Made by a program: the position numbers and the translations under genes | The notes under the pieces: model-generated | Told to the model about the DNA's origin: nothing | Seen by the model: only the letters and a program-made list of their open reading frames with translations | The model's database searches: none | Assembly: GCF_030408835.1 (NCBI RefSeq) | Contig: NZ_CP047357.1 | Location: 2,294,001 to 2,358,000, forward strand | Reading direction: 5' to 3' | Origin: Corynebacterium freneyi | GTDB taxonomy: Bacteria; Actinomycetota; Actinomycetes; Mycobacteriales; Mycobacteriaceae | Length of the DNA: 64,000 bases | Shown: in pieces, positions 40,208 through 49,072 of the stretch | Position numbering within the stretch: the stretch's first letter is position 1 | Layout: every line of letters begins with the position of its first letter

Positions 40208-41113
40208 CTACTTCACGTCGCGGCGGGCCGCCACGATGATGCCGCCGCCGATGACCGCGACCGACCAGGCCGCGAGCACGAGGCCGGCGTGGACGTTGGA
40301 GACGCCGATGTCCATCATGCCCAGGAGCTGACGCGACGCGGTCCACGGCAGGTACTCGGTCAGCTTGTTCAGGAACTCGATCGGCACCGTACCGAGCGCC
40401 ACCTCGACGAGGAGAATCCACGCCACCGGCAGGCCCGTCGCCACCGCAGTGACCGGGACGAGCATGCCGACGGCCGAGCCGATCACCGTCCACAGCAGCA
40501 GAATGCCGATGTGCGCCGCCGCGCCGCCGAACCCCTCCGGCACGAGGGCCCCGACCGCGGCGAGGAACCCGGCCGCGATTGCGAACCCGGCGACGATGGC
40601 CACGCCCACGACGATGACCTGCGCCACCATCCGCGCGACATGCACGCCGGGGCGGCTGTTGGACGTCAGGTAACCGAAGGCGATGCGGCGTCCGGCGATC
40701 TCCGCCGCGGAGCCGCCGGCGGCGAAGATCATCGCCACGATCACCGCGAAGTCGGAGCCGAGCAGCACGTCGGGCAGCGTCGGTTCGAACCTGAACTCCG
40801 TCGCCGCCCCGCGCGTGCCCAGCCACATCAGCATCGGGATGCCCGCCATGATCGCCACGATGGCCAAGGCGTATCCCCACGTCGCCCGCAGATTGAGCAG
40901 GCGGCCGAGTTCCGAGCCGAGCAGGTTCAGCGGGCCGGGGACGGAGGCGGACGAGGCGCCGTTGGCCGAAGCGGTGTTGGCCGGGGCAGCCCCAGCCGAG
41001 GCGGTGTTGGTCGACGCAGTGCCACTCGGCGATGCCGCAGCAGTCGTGGAAGGGGCGGTCGTCGACGAAGGGGCGGTCGCGGATGAGGTGGTGGTCGAGG
41101 AAGTGGTGGTCAT
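40208..41113 (-). CDS. ABC-2 type exporter permease
   Basis: A 301-aa permease with six predicted membrane helices (LRATWGYALAIVAIMAGIPMLM; FAVIVAMIFAAGGSAAEIAG; VVGVAIVAGFAIAAGFLAAV; ILLLWTVIGSAVGMLVPV; WILLVEVALGTVPIEFL; VLAAWSVAVIGGGIIVAAR). The first 60 residues are a striking Thr/Ser/Ala-only tail, disordered and unusual for the family. It pairs with the ATPase at 41238-41999. ATG 41113 follows AGGAG. Confidence 0.85.
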   Translation of the reverse strand: MTTTSSTTTSSATAPSSTTAPSTTAAASPSGTASTNTASAGAAPANTASANGASSASVPGPLNLLGSELGRLLNLRATWGYALAIVAIMAGIPMLMWLGTRGAATEFRFEPTLPDVLLGSDFAVIVAMIFAAGGSAAEIAGRRIAFGYLTSNSRPGVHVARMVAQVIVVGVAIVAGFAIAAGFLAAVGALVPEGFGGAAAHIGILLLWTVIGSAVGMLVPVTAVATGLPVAWILLVEVALGTVPIEFLNKLTEYLPWTASRQLLGMMDIGVSNVHAGLVLAAWSVAVIGGGIIVAARRDVK

Positions 41114-41136
41114 GATGGTTCTCCTGAAGTCGTGGC

Positions 41137-41182
41137 GTGGATTCCGTTGAGGCCGTGGATTCCGTTGAGGCCGTGGGTTCCG
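41137..41182 (-). repeat. 18-bp tandem repeat between ABC genes
   Basis: Units 41137-41154 and 41155-41172 (GTGGATTCCGTTGAGGCC) plus a degraded third copy, in the gap between the ATPase stop and the permease start. Confidence 0.7.
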
Positions 41183-41237
41183 CCGGGGTTGTGCGACTGC
41201 GGCCGGGCCGCTCAGGCGACGGCCGCGCCCGGGCTGC

Positions 41238-41999
41238 TCAGGCGGCGGCCGTACCCGGGTAGTTGCCTGCGGTGGCGGAGTCGGCGGCGGTTCCGTATTC
41301 GGCGTGCTCGGAGGCGACGGACCAGTAAGCCTCTTCGAGGGAAGCGTGGCCTCGCAGCAGCTCGTCCTTGTCCCATTCACCGACGAGGCGGCCCTTGCCG
41401 ATGATCACGAGTCGGTCGGCGGTGACCTCCATCTCGGACAGGAGGTGGGAGGACACCAGCACGGAGCGGCCTTCGTCGGCGAAGGCGCGGATGGACTTGC
41501 GGATCCAGCGGATGCCGTCGGGGTCGAGGCCGTTGACGGGTTCGTCGAGGACGAGGTGCGTCGGGTCGCCGAGCATCGCGGTGGCCAGGCCGAGGCGCTG
41601 CTTCATGCCGAGGGAGAATCCCCCGATCCGCTTGCCTGCGACGGATTCGAGGCCGACGAGGGCGAGGCAGTCGTCGACTCGGGTGTCGTCGAGGGCGGCG
41701 GCGCGGGCGACGGTCCGCAGGTGGCCGCGGGCGGTGAGCTTGGGGTTCATCCACCCGGCGTCGAGCATGGCGCCGACGACGCGCGCCGGCGCACGGTAGC
41801 CGGTCAGCGGTCGGCCATCGATGAGAGCTTCGCCGCGGTCGATGCGGTCGAGACCTAGCATGCAGCGCATGGTCGTGGATTTGCCGGAACCGTTGGGGCC
41901 GAGGAAACCGGTGACTGCCCCGTTGGGGACGGTGAAGCTGAGGTCGTCGATGATGCGGGTGCGGCCGTAGGACTTGGTGAGATTCCTGATTTCGAACAT
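41238..41999 (-). CDS. ABC transporter ATP-binding protein
   Basis: A 253-aa ATPase of the ABC-2/antibiotic-export class. Seen: Walker A GPNGSGKS, a signature in the form FSLGMKQRLGLA, Walker B HLVLDEPVNGLDPDG and the switch histidine in VLVSSHLLSE. ATG 41999 (MFEIRNLTKSYG) is chosen; upstream in-frame starts would run into the HNH gene. The last codons and stop are echoed in tandem just downstream (about 41210-41260). Confidence 0.9.
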   Translation of the reverse strand: MFEIRNLTKSYGRTRIIDDLSFTVPNGAVTGFLGPNGSGKSTTMRCMLGLDRIDRGEALIDGRPLTGYRAPARVVGAMLDAGWMNPKLTARGHLRTVARAAALDDTRVDDCLALVGLESVAGKRIGGFSLGMKQRLGLATAMLGDPTHLVLDEPVNGLDPDGIRWIRKSIRAFADEGRSVLVSSHLLSEMEVTADRLVIIGKGRLVGEWDKDELLRGHASLEEAYWSVASEHAEYGTAADSATAGNYPGTAAA

Positions 42000-42078
42000 G
42001 ACCCCATGCTCATCGAAATGCGGATGCGCCAAATCGCCCCACGGGATGGTTTCCGCAGGTCGATTTGGCGCTGCCGGG

Positions 42079-43788
42079 TCATACCGGGGTACTAGACGCA
42101 TCATCCGGGTTATTTCGCCGGTCGTGCACGGGTTGCCGCCGCTGCTCCCGATCCGGTTCCCGATCACGCTCGCCGGTCCGTTCCCGTTCCCGTCTGCGGT
42201 TTTCCCTGCATTGTTCCCTGCGGTTTTCCCTGCATTGCTCCCTGCGGTTTTCCCTGCGGATCACCCGACCGGGGTTGCACCACCCCGCCGGATGCTCGTT
42301 TTCGGCCGGATTGCGCTCGGGATCCATCGATCTCGGGGGCTTCCACACCACGCGGGGCTCCCCGGGCCCGTTGCCCGGGCGGGACCACCACTTGTCGGGG
42401 TCGGTCCGCGAGTCGTCGGTGTTGGCGTGGGTAGCGGGGTCGACGAACGTGAAGTTCGGCAGGTCGGTCGTTCCGCCGAACTTCCATCCCCGGATGTGAT
42501 GCATGTGGCACGAGGCGGCCGGCGCCGATGTCATGGGCGCCGAGCTCATCCCCTCCTCCCCGAAGAGAGCGAGGTACTGGTCCATCGACCCGAGCCTCCG
42601 CGACCGCCCGAAATACAGGGTCCGCCCCTGGAAATCGAGGACCTGCAGGAACAGGTTGCGGGCGTCGCAATGCTCGACGGCGTCCGCCACCGTCATCTGA
42701 ACGTTCGTGTCGGTGGAGGCGGTTCCGTTGAGCGCCAGCAGCTCCGCCAACGTGGTCACCGCGACGATCGAGGTCGTCCCCCGGGCCGGCGCAAGGCGAC
42801 CGCGTTTCCGCTTCCGCTTCTTTCCGTCTCCGTGGTCCGGGATGTCATAGAGGGTGTCGGCATCGGCGCCGAAGTTCGGGTCGACGACCTGGCCACAACC
42901 TCCCGACGGGGAATCATCCTCGGGCCCGCCGCCCTCCTCGGGCGCTCCGCCGTCCGGTTTCGAACCCCACCCTTCACCGCCGGTCGGATCGGCTCCGCGG
43001 CCGAACCCCGCGGCCAAAGCGGCTTCCACGGCGTCATGGAGTCGCTGGGACGGCGTGCGCGGGTCATCGGCGGCGTCGTCGAGCAAACCACCGGGCCGCC
43101 CGTGATCGGCCGCAAGCCTCTTGAACAGCGCGGCCAAATGCGGCGTGAGGTGGCCGTAGATCTTGCTCATCCCGTCGTAACCCTGCTTGCCCACGCGGAT
43201 CGAACGGTTCCGCTTGCGGTCCTCGTCGGTGTACGGGTCATCGATCCCGAACAGCGCACGCAGCATCGTCCCGAGCTGATCGAGGTCATCGACGCGGACC
43301 TTCTCCACCAGCTCGGCGATGTGCGGATCCGCCTTTTCGGTGAGTTCCGCCTGAATCGCCGCCGGCATCGAACGAATCGCCCGGTCGATCTTCTCCACCG
43401 CGTCGGCGCCGATGACACCCTGTTCCACCTTCTCCCGCACCGCCGGCATGTACTCCGGATTGCCGGAGGAACCGGGCCAAGACTCCCACTGGTGCAGCCG
43501 ATGGTGCGCCGCAGCCCGCCGACGCCCCTCGGCGCGCGACGTGTTCGCGCACTCCGCGAACGTGCGGCCCACTCCCCGATCCGTCACATGGTGGTGCGTC
43601 CGATGCGCCTTCATGAACTCCGCATCGATGATGGCCATCCGCTTGCGCGCCCGCTCCAGGGCCTCGTACGCATCGTCCACCTGCTGGCGGTCCAGCCGGT
43701 CCCAGCCGCCGGTCGCGACCTCCACCGCCTCGCCGATGGTGGCGATGGCGGCGAGGAGATCCGTGGCGCATTCCGCAGGTCCGGTCAT
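42079..43788 (-). CDS. HNH endonuclease, DUF222 / 13E12-repeat family
   Basis: A 569-aa protein. The N-terminal two thirds are the helical DUF222 / 13E12 region (ALERARKRMAIIDAEFMKAH; TFAECANTSRAEGRRRAAAH; VRVDDLDQLGTMLRALFG). The HNH nuclease site is near residues 450-485 (CHMHHIRGWKFGGTTDLPN). The tail is Arg/Glu-rich with 8-residue repeats REQCRENR, encoded by a 24-bp DNA repeat. The family is multicopy and mobile-like in actinobacteria. Here it lies between a two-component system and an ABC exporter on the same strand. Start ATG 43788 follows GGGGGC. Confidence 0.87.
   Translation of the reverse strand: MTGPAECATDLLAAIATIGEAVEVATGGWDRLDRQQVDDAYEALERARKRMAIIDAEFMKAHRTHHHVTDRGVGRTFAECANTSRAEGRRRAAAHHRLHQWESWPGSSGNPEYMPAVREKVEQGVIGADAVEKIDRAIRSMPAAIQAELTEKADPHIAELVEKVRVDDLDQLGTMLRALFGIDDPYTDEDRKRNRSIRVGKQGYDGMSKIYGHLTPHLAALFKRLAADHGRPGGLLDDAADDPRTPSQRLHDAVEAALAAGFGRGADPTGGEGWGSKPDGGAPEEGGGPEDDSPSGGCGQVVDPNFGADADTLYDIPDHGDGKKRKRKRGRLAPARGTTSIVAVTTLAELLALNGTASTDTNVQMTVADAVEHCDARNLFLQVLDFQGRTLYFGRSRRLGSMDQYLALFGEEGMSSAPMTSAPAASCHMHHIRGWKFGGTTDLPNFTFVDPATHANTDDSRTDPDKWWSRPGNGPGEPRVVWKPPRSMDPERNPAENEHPAGWCNPGRVIRRENRREQCRENRREQCRENRRRERERTGERDREPDREQRRQPVHDRRNNPDDASSTPV
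42194..42259 (-). repeat. 24-bp tandem repeat in the HNH gene tail
   Basis: Units 42194-42217 and 42218-42241 plus a partial 42242-42259. They differ by one base and are in frame, giving the repeated REQCRENR tail. Confidence 0.9.
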
Positions 43789-44125
43789 GCCCCCATCATC
43801 AGGCAGCTTGACGACGACCACAACCCGAAAATCGCACTTTTTTTCGATTTTTTACGAGCCGCGAAAATCAATCCCCCAAATCGCGCCTCCCGCAAGAGTT
43901 TTATCATCGTCGCACGTCACGCGTGCGATTACCCCCGCCCACCACACCCGCTACTGCACTTTCAAAGAATCAGAGGCAGTTGTCACTCCCGTTCGAATAC
44001 GAGTGCCGCGGCGGGCTCGATGTGGCTCCCGAAAACCCACCATCTGTTCGCCACACCCGGCCGGTTCCGGGCCCTTCCGATCCGGTTCCGGTCCCCTGCC
44101 AGCTCGAGGCCAGCCCCTCCGCCCC
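43789..44125 (-). other. 337-bp gap upstream of the HNH gene
   Basis: No gene seen. It contains unusual A/T runs (around 43838-43855 and 43860-43875) that probably hold the HNH promoter on the minus strand, and one GCTTGACGACG word at 43806-43816. The AT-rich content contrasts with both neighbours. Confidence 0.5.
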
Positions 44126-44947
44126 CTACTCCAGCTCGCCGACGCCGACGCGCCCGGTGCTCATCGCGAACAGCACGGCATGGACGCGGTCGCGGGCGCC
44201 GGTTTTCATCAGGATGCGCCCGACGTGCGTTTTCACGGTGGGCATCGCGATGTGCAGTTCCCCGGCGATTTCGGCGTTGGTGCGCCCGAGCGCGATGAGC
44301 CGCAGGATTTCCTCTTCACGCAGCGTCAGCGGGTCGGGCAGGTCGTCGCGGACGTGCACCTGTCCCGCCGTGTCGCTTGACGACGCCTCCGCCTCCCCGT
44401 CGTCCACCCCACCGGCGGCGGCGACCGGAGGCCCGTCCGCCACGGCACCGTCGGCACCGCCCAGCATCGGCCGGACCTGCGCGATCAGCCGCGCCGCCGA
44501 CCGCGCCGACAGCGCAGAGTCTCCCGCCGCCACGTCCCGGATCGCGGCGAGCAGTTCCTCGGGGGCGGCGTCCTTGAGCAGGAACCCGGATGCGCCGGCG
44601 GCGATGGCGTCGGTGACGTACTCGTCGACGTCGAAAGTGGTCAGCACGAGAATCCTCGGCGTCGTGTCGTTGCCCGCCTCGCCGCCTTCAGCGAGGATTC
44701 GCCTCGTCGCCTCGATGCCGTCGAGGCCGGGCATGCGGATGTCCATGAGGATCACGTCCGGCGTCCGCTTCGCCGCCTGCGCCACCGCCGCGGCACCGTC
44801 GTCGGCCTGCCACACGACCTCCATGTCGTCCTGGGAATCGACGACCATCGCGAAACCGGCCCGCACCAGGGCCTGATCGTCGGCGAGCGCCACCCGGATC
44901 ACGTCCACCGTCCCGTTCGCTCCGCTCATCCCGCTCACTCCACTCAC
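44126..44947 (-). CDS. NarL/LuxR-type response regulator
   Basis: A 273-aa regulator. The receiver domain has ALADDQALVRAGF and the phospho-acceptor in VILMDIRMPGLDGIEA. A linker of about 60 residues follows, longer than usual (DGAVADGPPVAAAGGVDDGE). The C-terminal LuxR HTH reads LTLREEEILRLIALGRTN then VKTHVGRILMKTGARDR. It overlaps the sensor gene by 4 bp. Likely target: the ABC exporter further downstream. Confidence 0.93.
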   Translation of the reverse strand: MSGVSGMSGANGTVDVIRVALADDQALVRAGFAMVVDSQDDMEVVWQADDGAAAVAQAAKRTPDVILMDIRMPGLDGIEATRRILAEGGEAGNDTTPRILVLTTFDVDEYVTDAIAAGASGFLLKDAAPEELLAAIRDVAAGDSALSARSAARLIAQVRPMLGGADGAVADGPPVAAAGGVDDGEAEASSSDTAGQVHVRDDLPDPLTLREEEILRLIALGRTNAEIAGELHIAMPTVKTHVGRILMKTGARDRVHAVLFAMSTGRVGVGELE

Positions 44948-46344
44948 CCCTTCGGCAACCGCGCGACGACGGTGAACTCGCCCGGCGCGTCATCGATCTC
45001 CAGAGTGCCGCCATGCAGCGCCACCCGCTCCCGCATGCCGGTGATCCCCCGGCCGATGCGTGGCTCGCCCCGGCTGCCCCGCGACGGCTCGACCTCCACG
45101 TTCCCGGTTCCCGCATCGTTGCGCACCGTGACGGTGCAGTCGCGTTTCCCCCACTCCAGTCGCACGTCGACGGCGACGTGGCCCGCGTGCTTGAGCGCAT
45201 TGGTGAGGGACTCCTGCACGATCCGGTAGATGGTCAGCTGCATCGTCGCGCCGACCGCCGGCCTCGTCCCCTCCTCGGTGAACGTCACGCGCAGCCCCGC
45301 CCTCGTCGATTCGGCGACGAGCTGCGGCAACGCGTCCAGGCCGGGCATCGGGGCATACTCCGCAGCCGATGCCGCGACAGTCTTTCCCGCGCCGTCCGAT
45401 GCGGCCCCCGCCTCCCCGGCCCCTGCCTGCGATGGGTCGCTCGAGGCCTGCGACGGGCCGTCGTCAAGCAAGGAACCGTCCCCGAAATCAGCCGGATCTC
45501 GCAACACCGACAGCAACTGCCGCATCTGCCCGAGGGAGTCGCGCGCCGTGGAGGCGATGTTCTCCAACGCCTCCACCGCCTTGTCCGGATTCTTCGCGGC
45601 GATGAAACGGCCGCCGTCGGCCTGCGCGATGACGGCGGTGAGCGAATGGGCGACGATGTCGTGCATCTCGCGGGCGATGCGGGTGCGTTCGGCGATGGCG
45701 GCGAGCTCCGCCCGATCGCGCAACGCCATCAACTCCCGGTCACGGCGGCGGCCGTTGAGGCCCAGCATCCAGAAAAAGCCCAGCACCGTCAGCGCAACCG
45801 GCGTCAACACCAGGCCGACCTCCGGGGCGATGACCAGGTACCCGCCCTTGACCACCAACGCCACCAGCACCCCGGCGGACACGGCGATCCACACCGGCAC
45901 GGACCACCCGCGCGGCACGTGCCGGCCGAGGTGATGCATCGCGAAACAGGTGACGACGAACGACGTATACCCCGTCGGCAGCACCGCAAGGTGGAACGCG
46001 AGCAACGCCGGCAGCGCGATGTTCGCCACGTCCGGCCACACCCGCCGGACCGCGATGACGCCCCAGGCGACGATCACCCACGCCCAATGCACGCCGACCG
46101 CCCACTCCGGCACCGCGTCCTGCCCGGGCACGAACACCGGCGGGTCGTAGACGGAGGAATGGTCGAGGCCGACGCACAGGGCGAGCACCAAAGCGGCCAA
46201 CACCGCATCGAACAGCACCCCGGACCAGGGGCGGCCGGGGCTCGCGGCGGCACCGGTGGCCGAGCGGACGGCCCGCACGGCGCGGGAGATGCGTGTGTCG
46301 CGGGCGGCACGGTCTGCACGGTCGGCGCGGTCGGATACGGACAT
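44944..46344 (-). CDS. sensor histidine kinase (HisKA_3 type)
   Basis: A 466-aa membrane kinase with about five helices in the first 200 residues, then a HisKA_3 dimerisation domain with phospho-acceptor histidine in IAREMHDIVAHSLTAVI. The HATPase domain begins with a YRIVQESLTNALKHAG N box and has a GRGITGMRERV G box. ATG 46344 (MSVSDRADRADR) is preferred. Its stop overlaps the regulator start (ATGA). Confidence 0.92.
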   Translation of the reverse strand: MSVSDRADRADRAARDTRISRAVRAVRSATGAAASPGRPWSGVLFDAVLAALVLALCVGLDHSSVYDPPVFVPGQDAVPEWAVGVHWAWVIVAWGVIAVRRVWPDVANIALPALLAFHLAVLPTGYTSFVVTCFAMHHLGRHVPRGWSVPVWIAVSAGVLVALVVKGGYLVIAPEVGLVLTPVALTVLGFFWMLGLNGRRRDRELMALRDRAELAAIAERTRIAREMHDIVAHSLTAVIAQADGGRFIAAKNPDKAVEALENIASTARDSLGQMRQLLSVLRDPADFGDGSLLDDGPSQASSDPSQAGAGEAGAASDGAGKTVAASAAEYAPMPGLDALPQLVAESTRAGLRVTFTEEGTRPAVGATMQLTIYRIVQESLTNALKHAGHVAVDVRLEWGKRDCTVTVRNDAGTGNVEVEPSRGSRGEPRIGRGITGMRERVALHGGTLEIDDAPGEFTVVARLPKG

Positions 46345-46474
46345 GGCCCACACGCTAGCGCGGCGGCGCCGTCATGCCGTCGTCCCCGGGTATGAATTCC
46401 CGCTGATGCCGCCCCACCGGAACCGCCCGCCGATGCGGCCGTCCCGTGACGGACCCCTCTGCTAGCTTGATCCC

Positions 46475-47587
46475 ATGGCGACCGTCACTTTCGAACGCGC
46501 GCAGCTGACGTATCCCGGCGCGGACGCGCCCACCGTGAAGGGCCTCGATCTCGACATCGCGGACGGCGAGTTTCTGGTGCTCGTCGGCCCGTCGGGCTGC
46601 GGCAAGTCCACGTCCCTGCGGATGCTCGCGGGACTGGAGGAGGTGACGGCCGGACGGATCCTCATCGACGGCCGCGACGTCACCCACGATGATCCGAAGG
46701 ACCGGGACATCGCGATGGTGTTCCAGAACTACGCCCTGTACCCGCACATGTCGGTCCGCGAGAACATGGGTTTCGCCCTGAAGTTGGCGAAGGTGGGCAA
46801 GGCCGAGCGCAACGCCCGCGTGGAGAAGGCCGCGGCGATGCTGGATCTCACTCCGTATCTGGACCGCAAGCCGAAGGACCTGTCAGGCGGGCAGCGGCAG
46901 CGGGTGGCCATGGGCCGGGCGATCGTCCGCGAGCCGCAGGTGTTCCTCATGGATGAGCCGCTGTCGAATCTCGACGCGAAGCTGCGCGTGCAGACCCGCA
47001 CCCAGGTCGCCGCACTGCAGCGGGAGCTGGGGGTCACCACGGTGTACGTCACGCATGATCAGGTCGAGGCGATGACGATGGGCGACCGCGTGGCCGTCCT
47101 CGATGCCGGTGTTCTGCAGCAGGTCGCGCCGCCGAAGGAGCTCTATGCCCGGCCGGCGAACGTGTTCGTCGCGGGTTTCATCGGTTCCCCGGCGATGAAC
47201 CTCCTGCGGGCGCGGCTTGACGACGATGCCGTCCTCTTCGGCGATCAGCGCATCCGGCTCGAAGATGCCGTGGCGGAGCGTTTGCGGGGACGCGGCGGGG
47301 AGGTCGTCGTCGGCGTGCGGCCCGAGAATGCGGCGCTGGGCGACGGTCGCGAAGGCGGCGGGGGCATCGCGGCGACCGTCGCGCTCGTGGAGGAGCTCGG
47401 CGCGGATTCCTACGTGTACGCCCACCCGGACGAGGCCGTCGGCGGCGTCGGCGCGGATGCGGCCGAGCCGCTCATCGCCCGCGTCGGCGATGGCGCCGCT
47501 CCCCCGATCGGCACGCGAGTGTCCATCGTGGCGGATCCGATCAAGCTGCACCTGTTCGACGTCGAGACGGGCCTGCGACTGAACTGA
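46475..47587 (+). CDS. sugar ABC importer ATPase (MsiK/UgpC/TusK type)
   Basis: A 370-aa ATPase. Seen: Walker A GPSGCGKS, Q loop VFQNYALYPHM, signature LSGGQRQRVAMGRA, Walker B FLMDEPLSNLDAKLR, H loop VYVTHDQVEA, and a C-terminal TOBE-type regulatory domain. It drives the permeases at 49073 and 50137, with 47802 as binding protein. No clear ribosome site before ATG 46475, but TAGCTT lies 6 nt upstream, so it could be leaderless. C. glutamicum carries a trehalose importer (tusFGK2E) in this neighbourhood. Confidence 0.93.
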   Translation: MATVTFERAQLTYPGADAPTVKGLDLDIADGEFLVLVGPSGCGKSTSLRMLAGLEEVTAGRILIDGRDVTHDDPKDRDIAMVFQNYALYPHMSVRENMGFALKLAKVGKAERNARVEKAAAMLDLTPYLDRKPKDLSGGQRQRVAMGRAIVREPQVFLMDEPLSNLDAKLRVQTRTQVAALQRELGVTTVYVTHDQVEAMTMGDRVAVLDAGVLQQVAPPKELYARPANVFVAGFIGSPAMNLLRARLDDDAVLFGDQRIRLEDAVAERLRGRGGEVVVGVRPENAALGDGREGGGGIAATVALVEELGADSYVYAHPDEAVGGVGADAAEPLIARVGDGAAPPIGTRVSIVADPIKLHLFDVETGLRLN

Positions 47588-47597
47588 CCGGCCCGAA

Positions 47598-47663
47598 GGG
47601 CTTTGGCCGGGCTCTGGATGGGCTTTGGTCGGGCTCCCGTCGCGCTCCGGTCGGGCTCCGGCC
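47598..47663 (+). repeat. three 22-bp tandem repeats after the ATPase stop
   Basis: Units 47598-47619, 47620-47641 and 47642-47663 based on GGGCTTTGGTCGGGCTCCGG, starting 10 bp after the TGA. Confidence 0.8.
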
Positions 47664-47707
47664 GGCCTCCCGGACCTCGTCCGCGACACGCGGTCTTCGG
47701 CGAAACC

Positions 47708-47744
47708 TTAAATGACCCTGTGTTTTACCCCACATAGCATTTAA
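47708..47744. promoter_or_regulatory. nested palindrome upstream of the sugar-binding protein
   Basis: Outer inverted repeat TTAAATG (47708-47714) / CATTTAA (47738-47744) around an inner TGTGT-N6-CCACA (47719-47734), which fits the Crp/GlxR pattern TGTGA-N6-TCACA at 8 of 10 positions. It lies 58-94 bp before the ATG at 47802. A likely operator for sugar or cAMP control. Confidence 0.55.
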
Positions 47745-47801
47745 ACTCGACGACGAACCCCGATTGCCGGGGACGTTCACGGACACGAAAGGACGACCAT
47801 C

Positions 47802-49058
47802 ATGGTCTCATTCCGCACGTCGCTGCTCGCGGGCCTCGCCGTTTCCGGCCTGGTCCTCGCGGGCTGCTCCTCCGACGACAACGGTGGCATGGACAATCCC
47901 GCGGCCGAGGAGGGCCAGGACGCCCGCGGCCCGATCACCTTCGCGATGGGCAAGAACGACATCGAGAAGGTCCAGAAGATCGCGGAGCGCTGGAACGCCG
48001 ACAACCCCGACGAAAAGGTCACCGTCCACGAGCTCGCCGGTGAAGCCGACGCCCAGCACGAAACCCTCGTCCAGTCGCTCGAGGCGTCGTCCGACGAGTT
48101 CGACGTGATGGCCCTCGACGTCACCTGGACCGCCGAGTTCGCCGCCAACGGCTACCTCGTGCCGCTGCAGGACGCCATGAAGGTCGACACCTCCGGTCTG
48201 CTCCAGCCGGCCGTGGACTCCGCGACCTACAACGGCACGGTCTACGCGGTGCCGCAGAACACCAACGGCCAGCTGCTGTTCCGCAACACCGAGCTCATCC
48301 CCGAGGCCCCGGAGAACTGGGATGCCCTGCGCGAATCGTGCGAGCCGCTGCCGGAGGACAAGGGCTGCCTGACCCTGCAGCTGTCGCAGTACGAGGGCCT
48401 GAGCGTCAACACCCTCGACGCCATCCACGCCTGGGGCGGTTCCCTCATCGACGACGAGGGCAACGTCACCGTCGACACCCCGGAGGCCAAGGCCGGCCTG
48501 CAGGCGCTGGTCGACGCCTACGGCGACGGCACGATCACCAAGGCCTCCACCGGTGCCACGGAGGAGGAGACGCTGCAGGCCTTCACCAACGAAGAGTCCG
48601 CGTACGCCGTGAACTGGCCGTACATGTTCGACGCCGCCGAGGACACCCCGGTGGGCGGAAAGTTCGAGGTGACCCCGCTGGTCGGCCCGGACGGCGTGGG
48701 CGTGTCCACGCTGGGCGGCTACAACAACGGCATCAACGCCCACTCGAAGAACAAGGCCACGGCCCGCGACTTCATCGAGTACATCATCTCGGAGGAGAGC
48801 CAGATGGGCTTCGCCGAGGAGTCCTTCCCGCCGGTGCTCGCCTCCATCTACGACGACGAGTCGCTGGTCGAGCAGTTCCCGTACCTGCCGGCGCTGAAGG
48901 AGTCCCTGGAAAACGCGAAGCCGCGCCCGGTTTCCCCGTACTACAAGGCCATGACCAAGGCCATCCAGGACAACGCCTACGCCGCCATCAACGGCACCAA
49001 GGACGTCGACACGGCCATCGCCGACATGAAGGCCGCGCTCGAGCAGGCCGGCAACTAG
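47802..49058 (+). CDS. trehalose-type sugar-binding lipoprotein (LpqY/TusE-like)
   Basis: A 418-aa lipoprotein: signal with lipobox LVLAGC at about residue 23, then a family 1 solute-binding fold (ALDVTWTAEFAANGYLVPL; AWGGSLIDDEGNV; GGYNNGINAHSKN). It probably presents trehalose or a maltooligosaccharide to the permeases that follow. ATG 47802 follows AAAGGACGACCATC. Paralogous to the truncated gene at 1-1161. Confidence 0.92.
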   Translation: MVSFRTSLLAGLAVSGLVLAGCSSDDNGGMDNPAAEEGQDARGPITFAMGKNDIEKVQKIAERWNADNPDEKVTVHELAGEADAQHETLVQSLEASSDEFDVMALDVTWTAEFAANGYLVPLQDAMKVDTSGLLQPAVDSATYNGTVYAVPQNTNGQLLFRNTELIPEAPENWDALRESCEPLPEDKGCLTLQLSQYEGLSVNTLDAIHAWGGSLIDDEGNVTVDTPEAKAGLQALVDAYGDGTITKASTGATEEETLQAFTNEESAYAVNWPYMFDAAEDTPVGGKFEVTPLVGPDGVGVSTLGGYNNGINAHSKNKATARDFIEYIISEESQMGFAEESFPPVLASIYDDESLVEQFPYLPALKESLENAKPRPVSPYYKAMTKAIQDNAYAAINGTKDVDTAIADMKAALEQAGN

Positions 49059-49072
49059 AAGGAGAGTCGCGC

